64,000 nucleotides of DNA from Phialocephala subalpina. Its lineage: Eukaryota > Ascomycota > Leotiomycetes > Helotiales > Mollisiaceae. The notes under the pieces are model-generated. The model searched no databases, had not been told where the DNA came from, and saw nothing but the letters and a program-made list of their open reading frames with translations. Every line of letters begins with the position of its first letter. Within the stretch, counting starts at the first letter, position 1. A program made the translations under genes and the position numbers. Positions 34,635-46,813 of the stretch are shown piece by piece. The stretch is from assembly GCA_900073065.1 (NCBI GenBank), contig FJOG01000028.1, positions 12,132 through 76,131 on the forward strand, given 5' to 3'.

Positions 34635-35609
34635 AGCGTACTTGAAACGTTGAACAATAAGTTTAACTTCTTCTATGCAAAGAAAACTTCTGTACACGAC
34701 CAAGAGGCTATAATTTATTCAGTAACGTAAGTGCACTATCTCAACCCACATGAAAAAGGGTAAAGATTCACGCCGCTAATTTTCTGTGGGAAACGCGGGG
34801 CAGCTAACTATTGGAGGATTGACAGTGGTAGTGCAAATGGAAGGTGAGACTTTCTTGACGAAGACGCTAAATTGCGTTGTACACAACACCTTCCTGGGGT
34901 AAAGCGAATGCGAGTTCACTGAAATCATTGCGGCTGAACTATTATTTGGGGTAGTGTTGAGCTCAAAGTTTAACAGTCTCACAGCCTTACCAGGACATTT
35001 GTTCCGGTCAGGCCGGACTGACATGCAATGATAGCCTCATGATCCCGGGCAACGAAAGCCACCGATTATGGAAAATCGACCAAGAAATGTTCCGGCAAGG
35101 CCGTGAGATTAAGAATACTGTTGCACCTTGGTCGGGCAGCATCGAAGGATTCGTTTTTCGCGGGGAACAAGCGAGGTGTGCTCAAAAATCCTTCCGGGTG
35201 GGAGCAAATTTGTCACTATTGGCTCCAAGTTACGCCAATCTCGCTGGGGCTGAAGGCCGGGCTGGCACTGCATGCATGGAACCCCGTTGTTTGGGGTTGC
35301 ATTCTACATTCTGCAACCCGAATAGCATGCGAGTTGGGGGCCACATTAAGAAATGGCTTTCTCAATCCAATTACAGAGCAGCACGTATTGCAGCTCTTGA
35401 GACGGGAACAAAGCTCGGAAGACCTCAACAAAATATCGAATGTAAACCAAGATAAGAATACGCCTTGCGCTACGTTGAATTATTCTCATAGTTACATTTT
35501 CTATGTCCAGCCTTAACATCACGGGCATGCTCCCATATCGCCAAAGCCCACCGTCTCTGCATCTTGGTACCGGGAAACTCCGAATATTCTCCAGACATGT
35601 CAGTTGGCA
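34635..35609. other. Intergenic DNA
   Basis: Nearly 1 kb between two divergent genes. Overlapping frames at 35039-35455 and 35103-35516 have no recognisable protein character. No repeats or RNA genes seen. Confidence 0.45.
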
Positions 35610-37625
35610 ATGGCTTCTCTCGAGGCACCAGCCCAACTCAACGTTCGCGATAGGAGGTCCGTCGCATATGAAGCTGTAGCTGAGGTCGATAATGGAAATC
35701 CCCGGGTAGAACCTCTACCTGACGAGGGACGAGAAAACGAACAAGAAGTTGAAAAGGATAGGAAAAGGAGGAAGGAGAGAAAAGAGAGTTTCGACAAGGC
35801 AGTCTCCGATATTGTCCTGGCTGCATGTTTGATCGTGCTATTAACGGTTGTCATCTCGGCCGTTTTCATCGGAATAGTCTTCCATTTCAGAGTTGCGGTA
35901 CCCTCCGACGCGCCTTCTCAAGCTTCATCTTTTCATTCACCAACACTAGTCAATAATACCCAATCAATAGACACAGCCTTGTTTGTCGACATCGATGCTG
36001 CTAGACTTGTTACTATCGCATCATGGACAAGTACTGCAGTCTCCTTCATACCGCCGTGGGTGATGTTGCTGTTCTCCTATCCAGTAGCGAGACACTTTCT
36101 CCAAGGCGACAGGAAGAAGTTGCCAACGTCTTTCCAGTTACGACTTATCATTGAGTTATGCACAGGCGATTATGGATCTTTGTGGAGTTGGTTTCTCTAC
36201 AAGGCGCCTCGTTCCAAGCGAAATCGTCGAAATCCTCTAATGGCCATGGCTGCAGGCCTTCTACTCCTCTGTTTAGTTCTCGGATTGTGCATTGTTCTTG
36301 CCGACACGTGGTTACACCTAACGACAACTACGGTATTATTGCAGGAAACGATTTTGGTTACGGATATACCGACAAACTTCTCAAGATCTCTCACTCCATC
36401 TTGCGCAAGAAATGCTTTTGGTTGCACCGCGCATATCCCGACGTATTACGACTTCCCTCAAGGCCTAATATACAATGTGTCCAATGCGTATAACACTCTT
36501 TTCAATCTCTCAGCGGACACTCGTATCCTCTCGACTACTGCAAATGGCCAAATCTTCTCATTCTATGCTTCGGCAGGAATCCCAGACAACGTCACATACC
36601 GTGCTTCAACCTTTGCGCTCAACACTCAGTGCTCTGCGATTACCAGAGCCTGCAACATGACGGCCCAGCACGCTTGCACCCCGTGTGAATCACAGACAGG
36701 AGACCAACAAATTCTGCCCTTCAATTGCAGCGCAAATTTCACCGGTGACATGACTGGTAAGATGGAATATCCAGTACACCCGGCCTTTTATAATAGTACA
36801 CTCACCGACTCGAACTTTTTCCTGACCTACTTCAATGATGCTGCACTGACAAATAACACCTTTCCCACCATGGTTGTGTCCGATAACATAACCTACTTTA
36901 TCTCGACGAACCCTTCGTACTTCGCCGCCGGCGCCAATGTTGCCGTTGATCCAGCGTTGATGTCCGACCCCAACATCGTTATCCTTAACGTCTCCGCTAC
37001 AGGGGCGTTTCTCTTGGAATGCTCCTCTCAGGTCTTGCAGATGACATATACCTTCTCTTCAGACAGTGGTGTCACGGACATAGAAGTGAGTCCTGCCAGC
37101 AACGACATCATCTTAGCCATCACAAACCCTTTCCTCATCCCAGCATCAACGGGAATGGACAGCCTTATCGTTCAAACCAGACAGGCGGGTTTACAGTCAA
37201 CCATGTCCGGCTTGACATCAACCTTCGCTCGCGCATACTCGCACACGGTTCTAAGCATGGGCGTTGGCGCCGTGGCAGCTACGCCTGCGCTCCAAGAAAG
37301 CACGCAAGCAATTCGGCAAGTCACACGTATGGCCAAGGCACCCTTCTTTACGCTCATCGCTTTGAACTGCCTTTATGCGGTATTGGGGATAGTGTTAGCG
37401 GTTGTGGCGCTGGCTTCGAAGCCGAAGGTTGTAAAGCCGTTGCAAGCCAGGCTGAGCGTGACCGGGTTGATGGCAGCATTGTTTGAGGGCAAGAGAGCGG
37501 AAGAGGATGTCCACAATATGAATCAATTGTTTGAAGAAAATAATGGCTGGGGCGCGGTGCAGAAGATTGCCATAGTGCCAAGTGAGACAGGTGGATGGCG
37601 ATTTGAGAAAGTTTGGGGAACTTGA
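35610..37625 (+). CDS. Fungal multi-pass membrane protein, hypothetical
   Basis: Intact single-exon gene of 671 aa from ATG 35610 (MASLEAPAQLNVRD). A charged cytosolic N-terminus (EKDRKRRKERKE) precedes TM1 (IVLAACLIVLLTVVISAVFI), a second helix around SFIPPWVMLLFSYPVA, a third (AAGLLLLCLVLGLCIVLAD), a ~330-residue extracytoplasmic region with many NxS/T sites and paired cysteines (NMTAQHACTPCES), and a last helix (FFTLIALNCLYAVLGIVLAV) before a short cytosolic tail. This topology is common in ascomycete membrane proteins of unknown function. It stands out as undamaged amid decayed genes. The upstream in-frame TTG at 35604 is not a likely start. Confidence 0.8.
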   Translation: MASLEAPAQLNVRDRRSVAYEAVAEVDNGNPRVEPLPDEGRENEQEVEKDRKRRKERKESFDKAVSDIVLAACLIVLLTVVISAVFIGIVFHFRVAVPSDAPSQASSFHSPTLVNNTQSIDTALFVDIDAARLVTIASWTSTAVSFIPPWVMLLFSYPVARHFLQGDRKKLPTSFQLRLIIELCTGDYGSLWSWFLYKAPRSKRNRRNPLMAMAAGLLLLCLVLGLCIVLADTWLHLTTTTVLLQETILVTDIPTNFSRSLTPSCARNAFGCTAHIPTYYDFPQGLIYNVSNAYNTLFNLSADTRILSTTANGQIFSFYASAGIPDNVTYRASTFALNTQCSAITRACNMTAQHACTPCESQTGDQQILPFNCSANFTGDMTGKMEYPVHPAFYNSTLTDSNFFLTYFNDAALTNNTFPTMVVSDNITYFISTNPSYFAAGANVAVDPALMSDPNIVILNVSATGAFLLECSSQVLQMTYTFSSDSGVTDIEVSPASNDIILAITNPFLIPASTGMDSLIVQTRQAGLQSTMSGLTSTFARAYSHTVLSMGVGAVAATPALQESTQAIRQVTRMAKAPFFTLIALNCLYAVLGIVLAVVALASKPKVVKPLQARLSVTGLMAALFEGKRAEEDVHNMNQLFEENNGWGAVQKIAIVPSETGGWRFEKVWGT

Positions 37626-38002
37626 ATTAACTGCCCGGCTCTCTATGGCTTCCATACGAGACCTAGGACCTGCATCAGTTCTTCCAATAAATTGCTTTAT
37701 CTTCAGGAAGTCAAGAGCGTTAGATGATCGAGGAAGCTAAAATCTGAAGCGCACATCATGTTACAATCAATTCATCTGGAATACTTAAGTTACTTAAACT
37801 GAGTTTAAACCATGCTCAAGTATACTTAGGAATGCTCACCCTCGGCTCAGGTTAAAACGGCAACTACTCACGTTTAAATACTAAAACAGAACTAGCAAAA
37901 AAAAAAGGTTGAGTTTGGCTTATGTGGCAGAGATCCTAGAACGCCAAAAAGTCCCGATTATCTGTCCATGAAATGTCATGGCTGGCACCACGAGCCACTG
38001 AT

Positions 38003-38696
38003 GTATCGCTTTGTACTTGAATTCGACATTCAGCAGAACCACGAGGCTGAATTGAATGCGCACCAGAATCTGCAATCGATAATCTGAACCATGAAAGGTG
38101 TTGATCGACCTTCCCTGAACCAGAGATTTTCTATCGCTCTCAAACTAGCCAAAGCAGTCCAAAAGTGGCATTCGGTCGGCTGGGTTCATCAAGGAATCAG
38201 TAGTCCAAATGTCATATTCTTTTTGTGGAAAGGGACCAGAAAGCTAGACTACTCCAGCCCATTTCTTCAAGGCTTCGAATTCGCACGACCAGACGCCGAT
38301 CCCTCAATTGGACGTCCGGCTGATGATATACTTGCTAGCCTATACCGCCATCCGGATAGGCGAATGCCGGAGAGGAAAGGGCATCGAAAAATACATGATC
38401 TCTACTCCTTGGGTGTTGTTCTGCTTGAGATTGGATTGTGGCAAAGCATAGTGGACATTGTGCAAGGAAAGAGCAAGCAGGTGTCATCACCAGAGACGGT
38501 ACGGTATAAAATACAAGCAGCCGTTTCAGACCGATTAAGTCACTATGTTGGTAAGACTTACCAAGCTGCTGTAAATGTCTGTTTGGATTCAGATTTTGGA
38601 GTAGAACTAGATGATCGACAGGAATCGAGACTAGCGAGGGCATTTCAAAAGAAAGTAGTAGATGAAATAGGGAAGGGAGTCTTTTTGCAGGGTTGA
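38003..38696 (+). pseudogene. 5'-truncated pseudokinase gene (HeLo-associated kinase-like family)
   Basis: From about 38003 a frame (MYRFVLEFDIQQ) runs to TGA at 38085-38087 and continues with LNQRFSIALKLAKAVQKWHS, VGWVHQGISSPNVIFF, GFEFARPDADPS and DLYSLGVVLLEIGLWQS. This matches the C-terminal kinase-like part of fungal proteins that often carry an N-terminal HeLo/prion-inhibition domain. The catalytic loop has HQG in place of HRD, and GFE in place of DFG, so the family is pseudokinase. The N-terminal domain is absent and the stop probably replaced an Arg CGA codon. A fragment, not a working gene. Confidence 0.6.
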
Positions 38697-38960
38697 ATGA
38701 ACTTTTCGGAAGCACCAATAGTGGGATTAGGATTCAGGAAACTGTTAGGGGAGCGAGGCCGTTTGAGTTCGGTGGTGAGGAGAGGATGTAGAGTTTTCCG
38801 TTTGATGGTTAAAATATTTGAATTTAGTGTGCATTCATTCATAGGAGTAATATTTTGAGATTATTTGAGCTTCTTCTACCCTCTAGAGTTATCTCCCTCA
38901 AGCTGAGGCGTGTATTGTAAAAAAGACGACTGAATAAGCCAACAGCTCATGATTAGCGTG

Positions 38961-40193
38961 GCTGCTGACAAAATCTGGAGGTATGAAAACAACCAAAAGC
39001 ACAGCAAATTGGAAACAAGCACGACGAGAAAAGAAGCGGAAGTCCCAAGGCCCAAGAAGGAGCTGTCAAAAGCAGGCTAGGTGAACACTTCTGCAGTTTT
39101 TGGAACTTCTCTTGCTCTATAAGAGATATTGCAGTTTTTCAACTTGCTGCAACCTTCTCAGCATGACTGCCTTGCAGCAACTAGAAAGCTTGGAATCAAA
39201 TTAGCAACAACACCTAAAACGACAACAAAACAACCTCACACTTTCCCGTAAAGCAAGCCCCACCCAACCCCCCAGGCAGCACTACTGATCCTCTAAAATG
39301 GTTCAAATATCTCCCTCTCTGAACTCCCCATTGATACGAACGGAACTACGATGTGACCAGAACCAAATCCGAAGTATGAGAGGGTGTGACTTGTCTAGGA
39401 GCTGCTTGAGGGTTTAGGATTCCGGGTGGAGTTTGCTTATATACGGTATACCTCAGTTTTACCCAGATATAAAAGACAAGCAATAGTACCATCGCCCCAA
39501 AATCACAACCCTGATGAATTTGATACTAGCATCACGAGTTTGTGGCCTGCTTAAGGACTTGAGGGGTCGGAATGGTTGCTTATATACCGCAGTCCTTACC
39601 CCTAGAGAGTATTTAAGGAGCGCAAAGCAAACTTGAAGCAGCGAGCTGGAGTGTGTTTAAAGAAAGACAGCCGACGAGGCAACTACCCGTGACCAGCCTG
39701 CTGGCTTGTAAAAAGATCTCGAGGTATAAAAAGAACTAAGAGACCCGCCAATTTGAAGCAACTAATACCAAGATGAACTTCAACCAGCACAAGGTAGGAC
39801 CTAGCTAAAGAAGACTGCGCGAACATGTTGATAGGCCATGTCTAATATCGCCGCTCTACCGGATCTCAGAGCCTCTCAATCTCGCTTCGATTCTCTGCTT
39901 CAATATCCCACACCTCAAGATATCCCAGAAGTCTTAGGACATCTTGACAACAACCCCCCGAAACGACAACAAAAAAAGCCCACACTTACCCCACAAAACA
40001 TCCCAAGCCCTCATTACCCTCTCCAACCTACAAAACATAAAGACGTACAATCCAAATCAATCCCCACGCTTCTCTTTCAACTCAACCACTCCCTCATCGA
40101 CTTCTTCAAGATAACCATCTCGCATGAGTTTTGCAGCCGGGCCCTTACGGATAGCGAAGACCGTGAGGGCGTAAGGCTTCTCTTATATACCGT
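38961..40193 (+). repeat. Degenerate ~490 bp duplication with a partial middle copy
   Basis: Landmarks recur in order. GCTGCTGACAAAATCTGGAGG (about 38961) pairs with GCTGGCTTGTAAAAAGATCTCG (about 39698); AAAACGACAACAAAA (about 39215) with GAAACGACAACAAAA (about 39960); and GCTTATATACGGTATA (39434-39450) with CTTATATACCGTG (40181-40193). Another copy of the last part lies at 39500-39590. Full copies span about 490 and 495 bp and are well diverged. Confidence 0.5.
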
Positions 40194-40236
40194 GAAGTGG
40201 TGTTTCTGGGGTATTGAGGCTAAGGATAGTACGTAG
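39838..40236 (+). CDS. Hypothetical protein, 132 aa, in the third duplicated unit
   Basis: ATG 39838 (MSNIAALPDLRASQSRFDSL) opens a frame rich in Pro, Gln and Lys in the middle (KRQQKKPTLTPQ) with a more ordered end (FQLNHSLIDFFKITISHEF). The corresponding stretch in the copy near 39100-39450 is not open. No domain is recognised; it may itself be a relic that happens to be open. Low confidence. Confidence 0.3.
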   Translation: MSNIAALPDLRASQSRFDSLLQYPTPQDIPEVLGHLDNNPPKRQQKKPTLTPQNIPSPHYPLQPTKHKDVQSKSIPTLLFQLNHSLIDFFKITISHEFCSRALTDSEDREGVRLLLYTVKWCFWGIEAKDST

Positions 40237-40864
40237 AACACGAGCTATGGAAGTGAATGTTTCTGCACGTGAATGATTCCACCGGCAAAGATAACTGACG
40301 TGGTCTCATCTCAGGAGTTATTAAAAGGGCAGACGCGATCGAGAGAAGAGGCCGATCGTGAGAGCAATTTAAACGAGTCTTTTTGATGCCACTTGGCAGG
40401 TAATGGAGAAAACAATTTAGGGACCCAGCTAAGATCATATGCGCGCATCCATATTACTATGTTACTAGGTTGGAATTCGTATACACCTACACTTCATTCA
40501 TACTCCTACTCCGATCCATTCATGCCTTTCCCACTCGTTCCATCATTTCATTCCACCTCCGGGTGCCTCTTTACCTACACCCACCCTCCACCCTCCACCC
40601 CATACATCACATCGTATTTCCGCCTACAAACCTCCCAGTAAATTAAGAAGAAGAAGAAGAAATTTTCGTTCGCTTTGATAAAAATCAGATGGCCGCCTTC
40701 CCCATTCCCACATGTTGCCCTAGCTCACCAAATGCATCAATAGTTGTATCATCGCACCGCGTCCCATCCTCCAAAACACTCAATAGATCTGCTCTCTGCT
40801 CTCATTCAGGCACTAGTCATGTACCAAAACTCACATCCAATCACCCCTCATCGACACTCCACCC
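40237..40864. other. Intergenic DNA, 3' side of the transcription factor gene
   Basis: Contains pyrimidine-rich sequence and a short GAA run (about 40647-40661). No gene recognised. Confidence 0.45.
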
Positions 40865-43501
40865 TTACCAAGTCGTCCCCACAGGCGCAGCCCAGACAGT
40901 CTGAATAAAGGTCGGAGTCTCCATCCCCTGTATTGGCAACGGCCAATTCTCCATCGGTGTAATCTGCTGGAAATTATCAAAACCAGAATTCATCGTGATC
41001 CTCTCCTGCTCTCCAATCCACTTCTGATATGCCGGAGAATCATCGGCGGCATATTCGGCCTGCGGGTGGGGTGGAGCCATGGTATGCTGAGCGATGGAAG
41101 GATATGTTGCTACATGCGGTGGTTGACTTCCGTATGGCATCTGGTTGTTAACATAAGGAGAGTTGAGACCGGATGTTGAGTCGCCGTTGCTGGCGCTCAT
41201 GAGGCTGGGAGCAGTGGAAGATTGGTTGGGTGAGTATTGTTGGTACGGCACTCCGTAGGGAGATGGCCCGTGGCTGTACTTTAGACGCTCTTCGACTTCG
41301 ACTGGAGGACTGGAGGCGTTGATGGGTGCCCATGCTCCATTTGGTCGTGGAGCCGATTCGACGCCTTGCATTGGCTCTCCATTGCTGCTTCCAGGGATGT
41401 CGTTGGTGCTTGCTCGAGAACGTACCTGGTCGGCAGGATCGGACCCCTCGGAGAGTGCGGTTGTATCTGCGTCCTTGAGTTCGCCAAATTCCTTCAACTC
41501 CTTCTCGTACTTCTTGTAGACCTCAAGTCCTCCGCCGGAAAATGGCGTACGTCTGTATTTATCCACAAATTCGTGGTGGACAAAGGCGAAGTAGTCGTTC
41601 ATCTTCCCTATCGATTTGAGATACACCCTGACCATTTTCAACCTTGGAGCCATTTCTCTCAAGATTTCCTTCGTCAACCCTGGAAACCCTTTATTTTTGT
41701 CTACCGGCGGTGGTCTTGGATTGTTGCCAACCAAAACGTGAGCTGTGTCCATCTGGGGAAACCAGGCAGCGTACAAGCTGACGAAAGCGGCTTGCCAGAC
41801 AGCGAAACCGATCTGGGGAGACTCAGGAAGTGCATTGCTATCTTGGCAAGTGCGCACAATCTCAATTATATCGCGAGATGCCCCCATGATCTTCTCGGCG
41901 CTAGCCTCCCAGAATCTATCGGGGATGTCGTACTCCTCAGGTGGGAATGTTGGCGCATCAAGAGGTCCTTGGGGTTTCGAGCATCGTAATGGGATGAATG
42001 GAATATATTCTCGATGGAGAACAATGAGGCAGAGGGAGTAGAGCGTATGCAGAGAAGCGTAAGTAGTAGCGTTGCGTTTCTCAATGTGAGCAGAGAGGTT
42101 GGCTTCTGTGAAGGTGAGACTGGATGGCAAGGCTTCATGGAACTCGTCCAACTGTCTTCGTAGCTTGAAGAAGTTGGTAGATGGATCCCATGGAGGTAAT
42201 TTTTCTGTTCTTCGGCCGCCAGCGTAACTCCATTCAGAAAGCCGTCCGAAGATGTCTACCAGTCTGATGTACCGGCTTAGAACTCCATCATCGTTGACAG
42301 ATGAAAGCTCGTTGTGTACCGCAGTACCATCCAACCAATGTGAGTTGAGAAAGCCTGTCTTGACATTATGGACGAACAAGAACTGGTCATCCGAGCAAGG
42401 TAGCTGAACGCGCAACATGTCGACTTTGATCATGGTGGGTCTCTCCTTTCCGGCACCAAGCATCCGATCCATGATGAAGCAACTCCATAAAGTGCGTCGC
42501 CGAACCTCTTTCTCAATTGCATCTTCACGTGTGGCCAAGTTCCTGACTACGGTTGCGCCTTGTGAGTCTTGTGTCAGAAGCTTGTCGGGGTCGTCCTCGA
42601 AAGCCAATCCCATAGGGAATGCCAGCCGAATAGCAAGTCCAACGTATAACCATGCACTCATGCCTCTGGTCTGGCCCCAATCGTAGAGACCAAGCATCAA
42701 CAACGCTTGAATGTTCTCCAAGGAAGGGCTTGAGATATTGCGAATTGTTGGTCCAAAGGCTGCTGCTAGAGCGGTGGCATAATATTCGCTAGCAGCAAGG
42801 GGATCATCCTGGCTTGGCGAGTGATGAGCGACTAAGCCGGGATGAAAGCGAGCAGTTAAGGTTAAAACACCTAGTAAGAGAACCCGTCCCTCTTCAATGT
42901 CCGTAGGTGAAGTTGCTGGGTCGCGAGGAAAAGCTGCTTGGCGCATTCGATTTCTGAAAGTCGGTGGGTGGAGAAATGGCATTTCCGTCGAGAAGTGCAA
43001 CTTGAATATCTCGTACAACTCGTCCCAGACCTTTCTCGTGAGAATCGGCGATTCCAAAACATCTTCTCCTGGCTTTTGGCTGTTTCTCCGTCCGGTATCT
43101 TCGACTTTCCTGATGCGTTTCTTGCTCTCTCCAGTATCGCCCTCCTGCTTGATAGTAATGGGATGTTCAGATCGCTTCGGCGCTGGTGTCGAGCCTGCAA
43201 CAGGGTATGTGCATTCTCTGTTACTCTGAGCACAAGCCTTGCAGACAGAGTGAATGCCGTTATTGACGCCTGGATAATTGTTAGCCGACATTCTTCATCG
43301 CATCTTGGATCACCAATGTATGGTGGATAAAGCTGCCGATATATCCCCGCAGTCGTCCCAACGTTGATTTGTCCATTCCACGTTCCAACGTATATCGCAG
43401 CCTCGCTGAACCTCCCAAGTGGGTATGTGCCAAATGAAGTTGTACTCACATTTCACCTTGCTTCGTCTGCACCGCGCGCACGCAATTGAGCTGCGAACCA
43501 T
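40865..43501 (-). CDS. Zn2Cys6 transcription factor with fungal-specific domain
   Basis: Exon at 43501-43450 (MVRSSIACARCRRSKVK) joins across a 180 bp intron (43270-43449) to 43269-40865, at least 818 aa. The zinc cluster is split by the intron: CARCRRSKVKC and then CKACAQSNREC, giving Cx2Cx6C twice. A basic linker (KKRIRKVED) leads to the fungal-specific regulatory domain: MPFLHPPTFRNR, LLMLGLYDWGQTRGMSAW, YVGLAIRLAFPMGL and RRRTLWSCFIMDR. The C-terminus is Ser/Pro/Tyr/Gln-rich and probably activating. The ATG touches the assembly gap, so further N-terminal residues may be hidden; MRGGQEEKKPQ reads in frame on the far side if the gap length is right. A nuclear regulator of unknown target; 21 kb from the PKS, so no link can be claimed. 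Confidence 0.9.
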
Positions 43502-43504
43502 CTT

Positions 43505-43954
43505 NNNNNNNNNNNNNNNNNNNNNNNNNNNNNNNNNNNNNNNNNNNNNNNNNNNNNNNNNNNNNNNNNNNNNNNNNNNNNNNNNNNNNNNNNNNNNNNN
43601 NNNNNNNNNNNNNNNNNNNNNNNNNNNNNNNNNNNNNNNNNNNNNNNNNNNNNNNNNNNNNNNNNNNNNNNNNNNNNNNNNNNNNNNNNNNNNNNNNNNN
43701 NNNNNNNNNNNNNNNNNNNNNNNNNNNNNNNNNNNNNNNNNNNNNNNNNNNNNNNNNNNNNNNNNNNNNNNNNNNNNNNNNNNNNNNNNNNNNNNNNNNN
43801 NNNNNNNNNNNNNNNNNNNNNNNNNNNNNNNNNNNNNNNNNNNNNNNNNNNNNNNNNNNNNNNNNNNNNNNNNNNNNNNNNNNNNNNNNNNNNNNNNNNN
43901 NNNNNNNNNNNNNNNNNNNNNNNNNNNNNNNNNNNNNNNNNNNNNNNNNNNNNN
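43505..43954. other. Assembly gap (450 N)
   Basis: Run of N immediately upstream of the transcription factor ATG. The size may be estimated; it hides the promoter or an N-terminal extension of the regulator. Confidence 0.99.
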
Positions 43955-46813
43955 CTGCGGTTTCTTCTCCTCCTGCCCTCCTCTCATGACGCCTCCACTC
44001 CCGTCATCCGCCCCTCCCGTCTCGGGGCTCGGCCCCGCTGTGGAAGCTATGCTGGCTCGATGTTGTGTTGGTGATGCGAGTTGGAGATAGGGCTGTTGAT
44101 GGTGTTCGGCGGACGAGAATGCCTCTGCGTGAGTGCGCTTTGGAGTTGATGCGCGCGAGCCACCTCCGGATGGGTCTTCAGGTGGTGCAGAAGGCGAAAG
44201 AATCGCGGCGAGGGAATGCGGGGAGGATTTTGATTGCGTTATGGTTGCGGTGTTGGGGCCCCTTATGAGACCCGGAACTGATTGTTTGGTTTGGCGGTGG
44301 GAGTTGGATTGCTTTGAATGCGGTTGAGAAAGTCGTGCCCATAGAAGGAGAGTAGGCTGGGTTGCTGCAGGAGTTTGAAATGATGGCGGAGGGTCGTTTC
44401 AAGGCAAAGTGTAATGATCACAGATGTTTGTGTGACCACGTCCCGGGATCGCAAATGCAGCTGTCCTCCCAATGAAGCTTTCTGGGCCTTGTAAGACTAG
44501 TGTCGAGCGGGCAGCGGACGTTCAATTGGGCTGCGAAGGAGCTGTGTGGAGGGACAAAGTCACCTGTGAAGTTTGGGATTCAGAATTGTTGGGTGATCAA
44601 ATGTAGGAGATGTTTGCATGTGTTGTGAGAGTTGGAAATGCGGGCAGTCAGGAGCAAAGCAGGGTGGTGAGGTGGTGAGGTGGTGGTGGTGGTGGTGGAA
44701 GTGAAATGGAGGAGAAGTTGTCGGGGTCTCGGGGACGCTGGGTGGCCTGGTTCATCAACCGTGCTCGTGCCTGCCAGGTTCCGATTTCTATCGCGCACAG
44801 CGGCCAAAAATCACCAAGTGGCCAGTGCGGGCGGTCCGACAAAGGCATATTTTAAGAATTGGGCCACCCTAAATATGTTCTCTACGGTCGATGTCTCCCC
44901 CTCACTGTTCCGATCGGGGTAACGGAGACATTGGCTATGGTGCATATACAAATACTTTGATGTAATGAATCGCGTCTGCAAATTGATCCTTTCGGCCCCT
45001 CTCAGCCGAAGTGGTGCTGATTGCAGCAAGTACAGTACTACATGACTAGAGAAGTACTTAGACGAGGGATCGATTGTATTGTATCAACTGGTATGTTACT
45101 GGATTCCTGCTGCCGGTAAAAGTACCAGGCCAACCGTACGTACATACACACAATTTATCCCCGCCGCAGACAGCTGTCCTCGGGCAAGGACTCTGACAAC
45201 AGACCATTTTGGATTGTGATAAGTTGGGGGTCGCTCTGCAATATAGCGGCACTCTTCTAGGTTCCTAGGACTCCGTGTTATGCTTGTGATCACGGATCAT
45301 GGGTGAAGCGGCTTGAGGGTCTAGAATCTGGTCACCACCCAGCCCATGACTCGAGAGGGCCGGAATGCCTTTCTCAGATCTTCCTGTCGCTCGCTCACTC
45401 CTCACTCGGCCTCGGTCCAGAGGGAGACGTTGAGCGGCCTTGCCGTGGCGCTAATACAAAGTACGTACAAAATACTCATTGGGCCGCAAGGAACAGTATC
45501 GAGTATCTCCGTACCCGAACTTCCACTTCACGGTGTTGCAGGAATATTTATCTCCAACGTTGCCATCACCTCTCCTATTTTTTTCTTTCGGAATACACCA
45601 AAGAGTTGCTTTTGGCGTTGTATCAAGCACCCGGATTTGGTCTACATGATTGCATCTTTCTGACAAAAGAAAAGAATGCTGAGTAGCCACGGCTGCCAAC
45701 AGAAATGGAGGATTCTTTGAAGCGAGAGAGTTTGTAGAACCCAAATCTTGTTTGCTTAAAAGCCCAACTGGGGACATGCATTCCGCTCTCCTCCGTGAGG
45801 CTGGATCGTGAGAGGGCATGTCACACGTCAAAGTGTGGCATTGGGATCCCGCTGTCGCAGAACTCGAGTCACTGGTGGGAGAACTGGTATGCTGGAAACA
45901 CTCACCGGGTGCGGTAAAGTACTTGAACACACCTGCGGCTGGTGTTCTGCGGACGTTGTATTGCATCCAAGTTGAAGCAACAGCCAGGCTCAAGTCACTT
46001 TTCGCGCGAAGCCAGCAGCATCGGTACCATTCGTGCGACTAAAGTAAGGACTGTCTCACCTGCAAGTCATGAAGGAAGCAATCTTCCGATCCAGTACTTG
46101 TATGGGACACTAACCGAATAATGAAGAGTGTGAAGTCTATTCTGAGACCTCCTATTTTCTCGGTAACCCTTTCGCTCCTTTCGCCTATTGGATGTTCTGG
46201 TGCTATTTCGGACTTTCTCCTTCCTTTCACAACTGCATCTCGAAGCGCTGACGCCCTTAGAGATTTCTTACTTCAAACGCGCGATAACCTTAATCATCCT
46301 CGCCTAGATATTCCCGGAAGAGAAGACAGAGACATCGGGAAATCCTCAACCTTGGTTAAGCATAACTAGCGCCTCCTAAAAAATTGGGAATTTTAAACTT
46401 CAAGCCAGGTACCTACCAACATGATGTCTATCAATTTGCCCCTCGATCCAAGGCCAGCTCTTCAGATTCGCAGCAGACCGTGGAGTGATCTTCTCTCTTT
46501 CAGTTGAAGCTACCAGGTCTGCACAGCCACACAGCCACAGCTACACGCCTGTTGGAAAACCAGTGGCTAAAACAGGAGTACGTCATTGGTCGAGTCTTGG
46601 CCTCCAAGCTTCAAACAGGCGCGTAAGAGGTGAACAAGGTGAGTGGTGAAGAGAGATAACCGCCCAGTGGGTGATGATCCTCGCAATCTGATTGTAAGCT
46701 TGTCAGACCTTTTTACATCCTTCTCTTCTTCTCTCCTCTCCATTCTCTGTCCCAGGTTCGTGACATTTACCCATTCAATCCATCTGGGACATCCCTCACA
46801 AGACACCGCAATC
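43955..46813. other. Long upstream region between transcription factor and senescence-domain gene
   Basis: About 2.9 kb with GGT/CCA microsatellite (about 44670-44700), many short frames (for example 45303-45686 and 44178-44402) and no recognisable protein. Divergent promoters for the flanking genes are expected here; a CT-rich stretch ends just before ATG 46814. Confidence 0.45.

Noticed and set aside
35039..35516. Two overlapping plus-strand frames of 137-138 codons
   Set aside because: Mutually overlapping in different frames with no recognisable protein character.
39297..39320. GGTTCAAAT motif resembling a tRNA B box
   Set aside because: No matching A box or cloverleaf within the expected distance.
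43310..44090. Long open frames running through the N block
   Set aside because: Open only because N codons cannot be stops.
45303..45686. 127-codon frame in the 2.9 kb upstream region
   Set aside because: No family features; flanking sequence looks like regulatory DNA.
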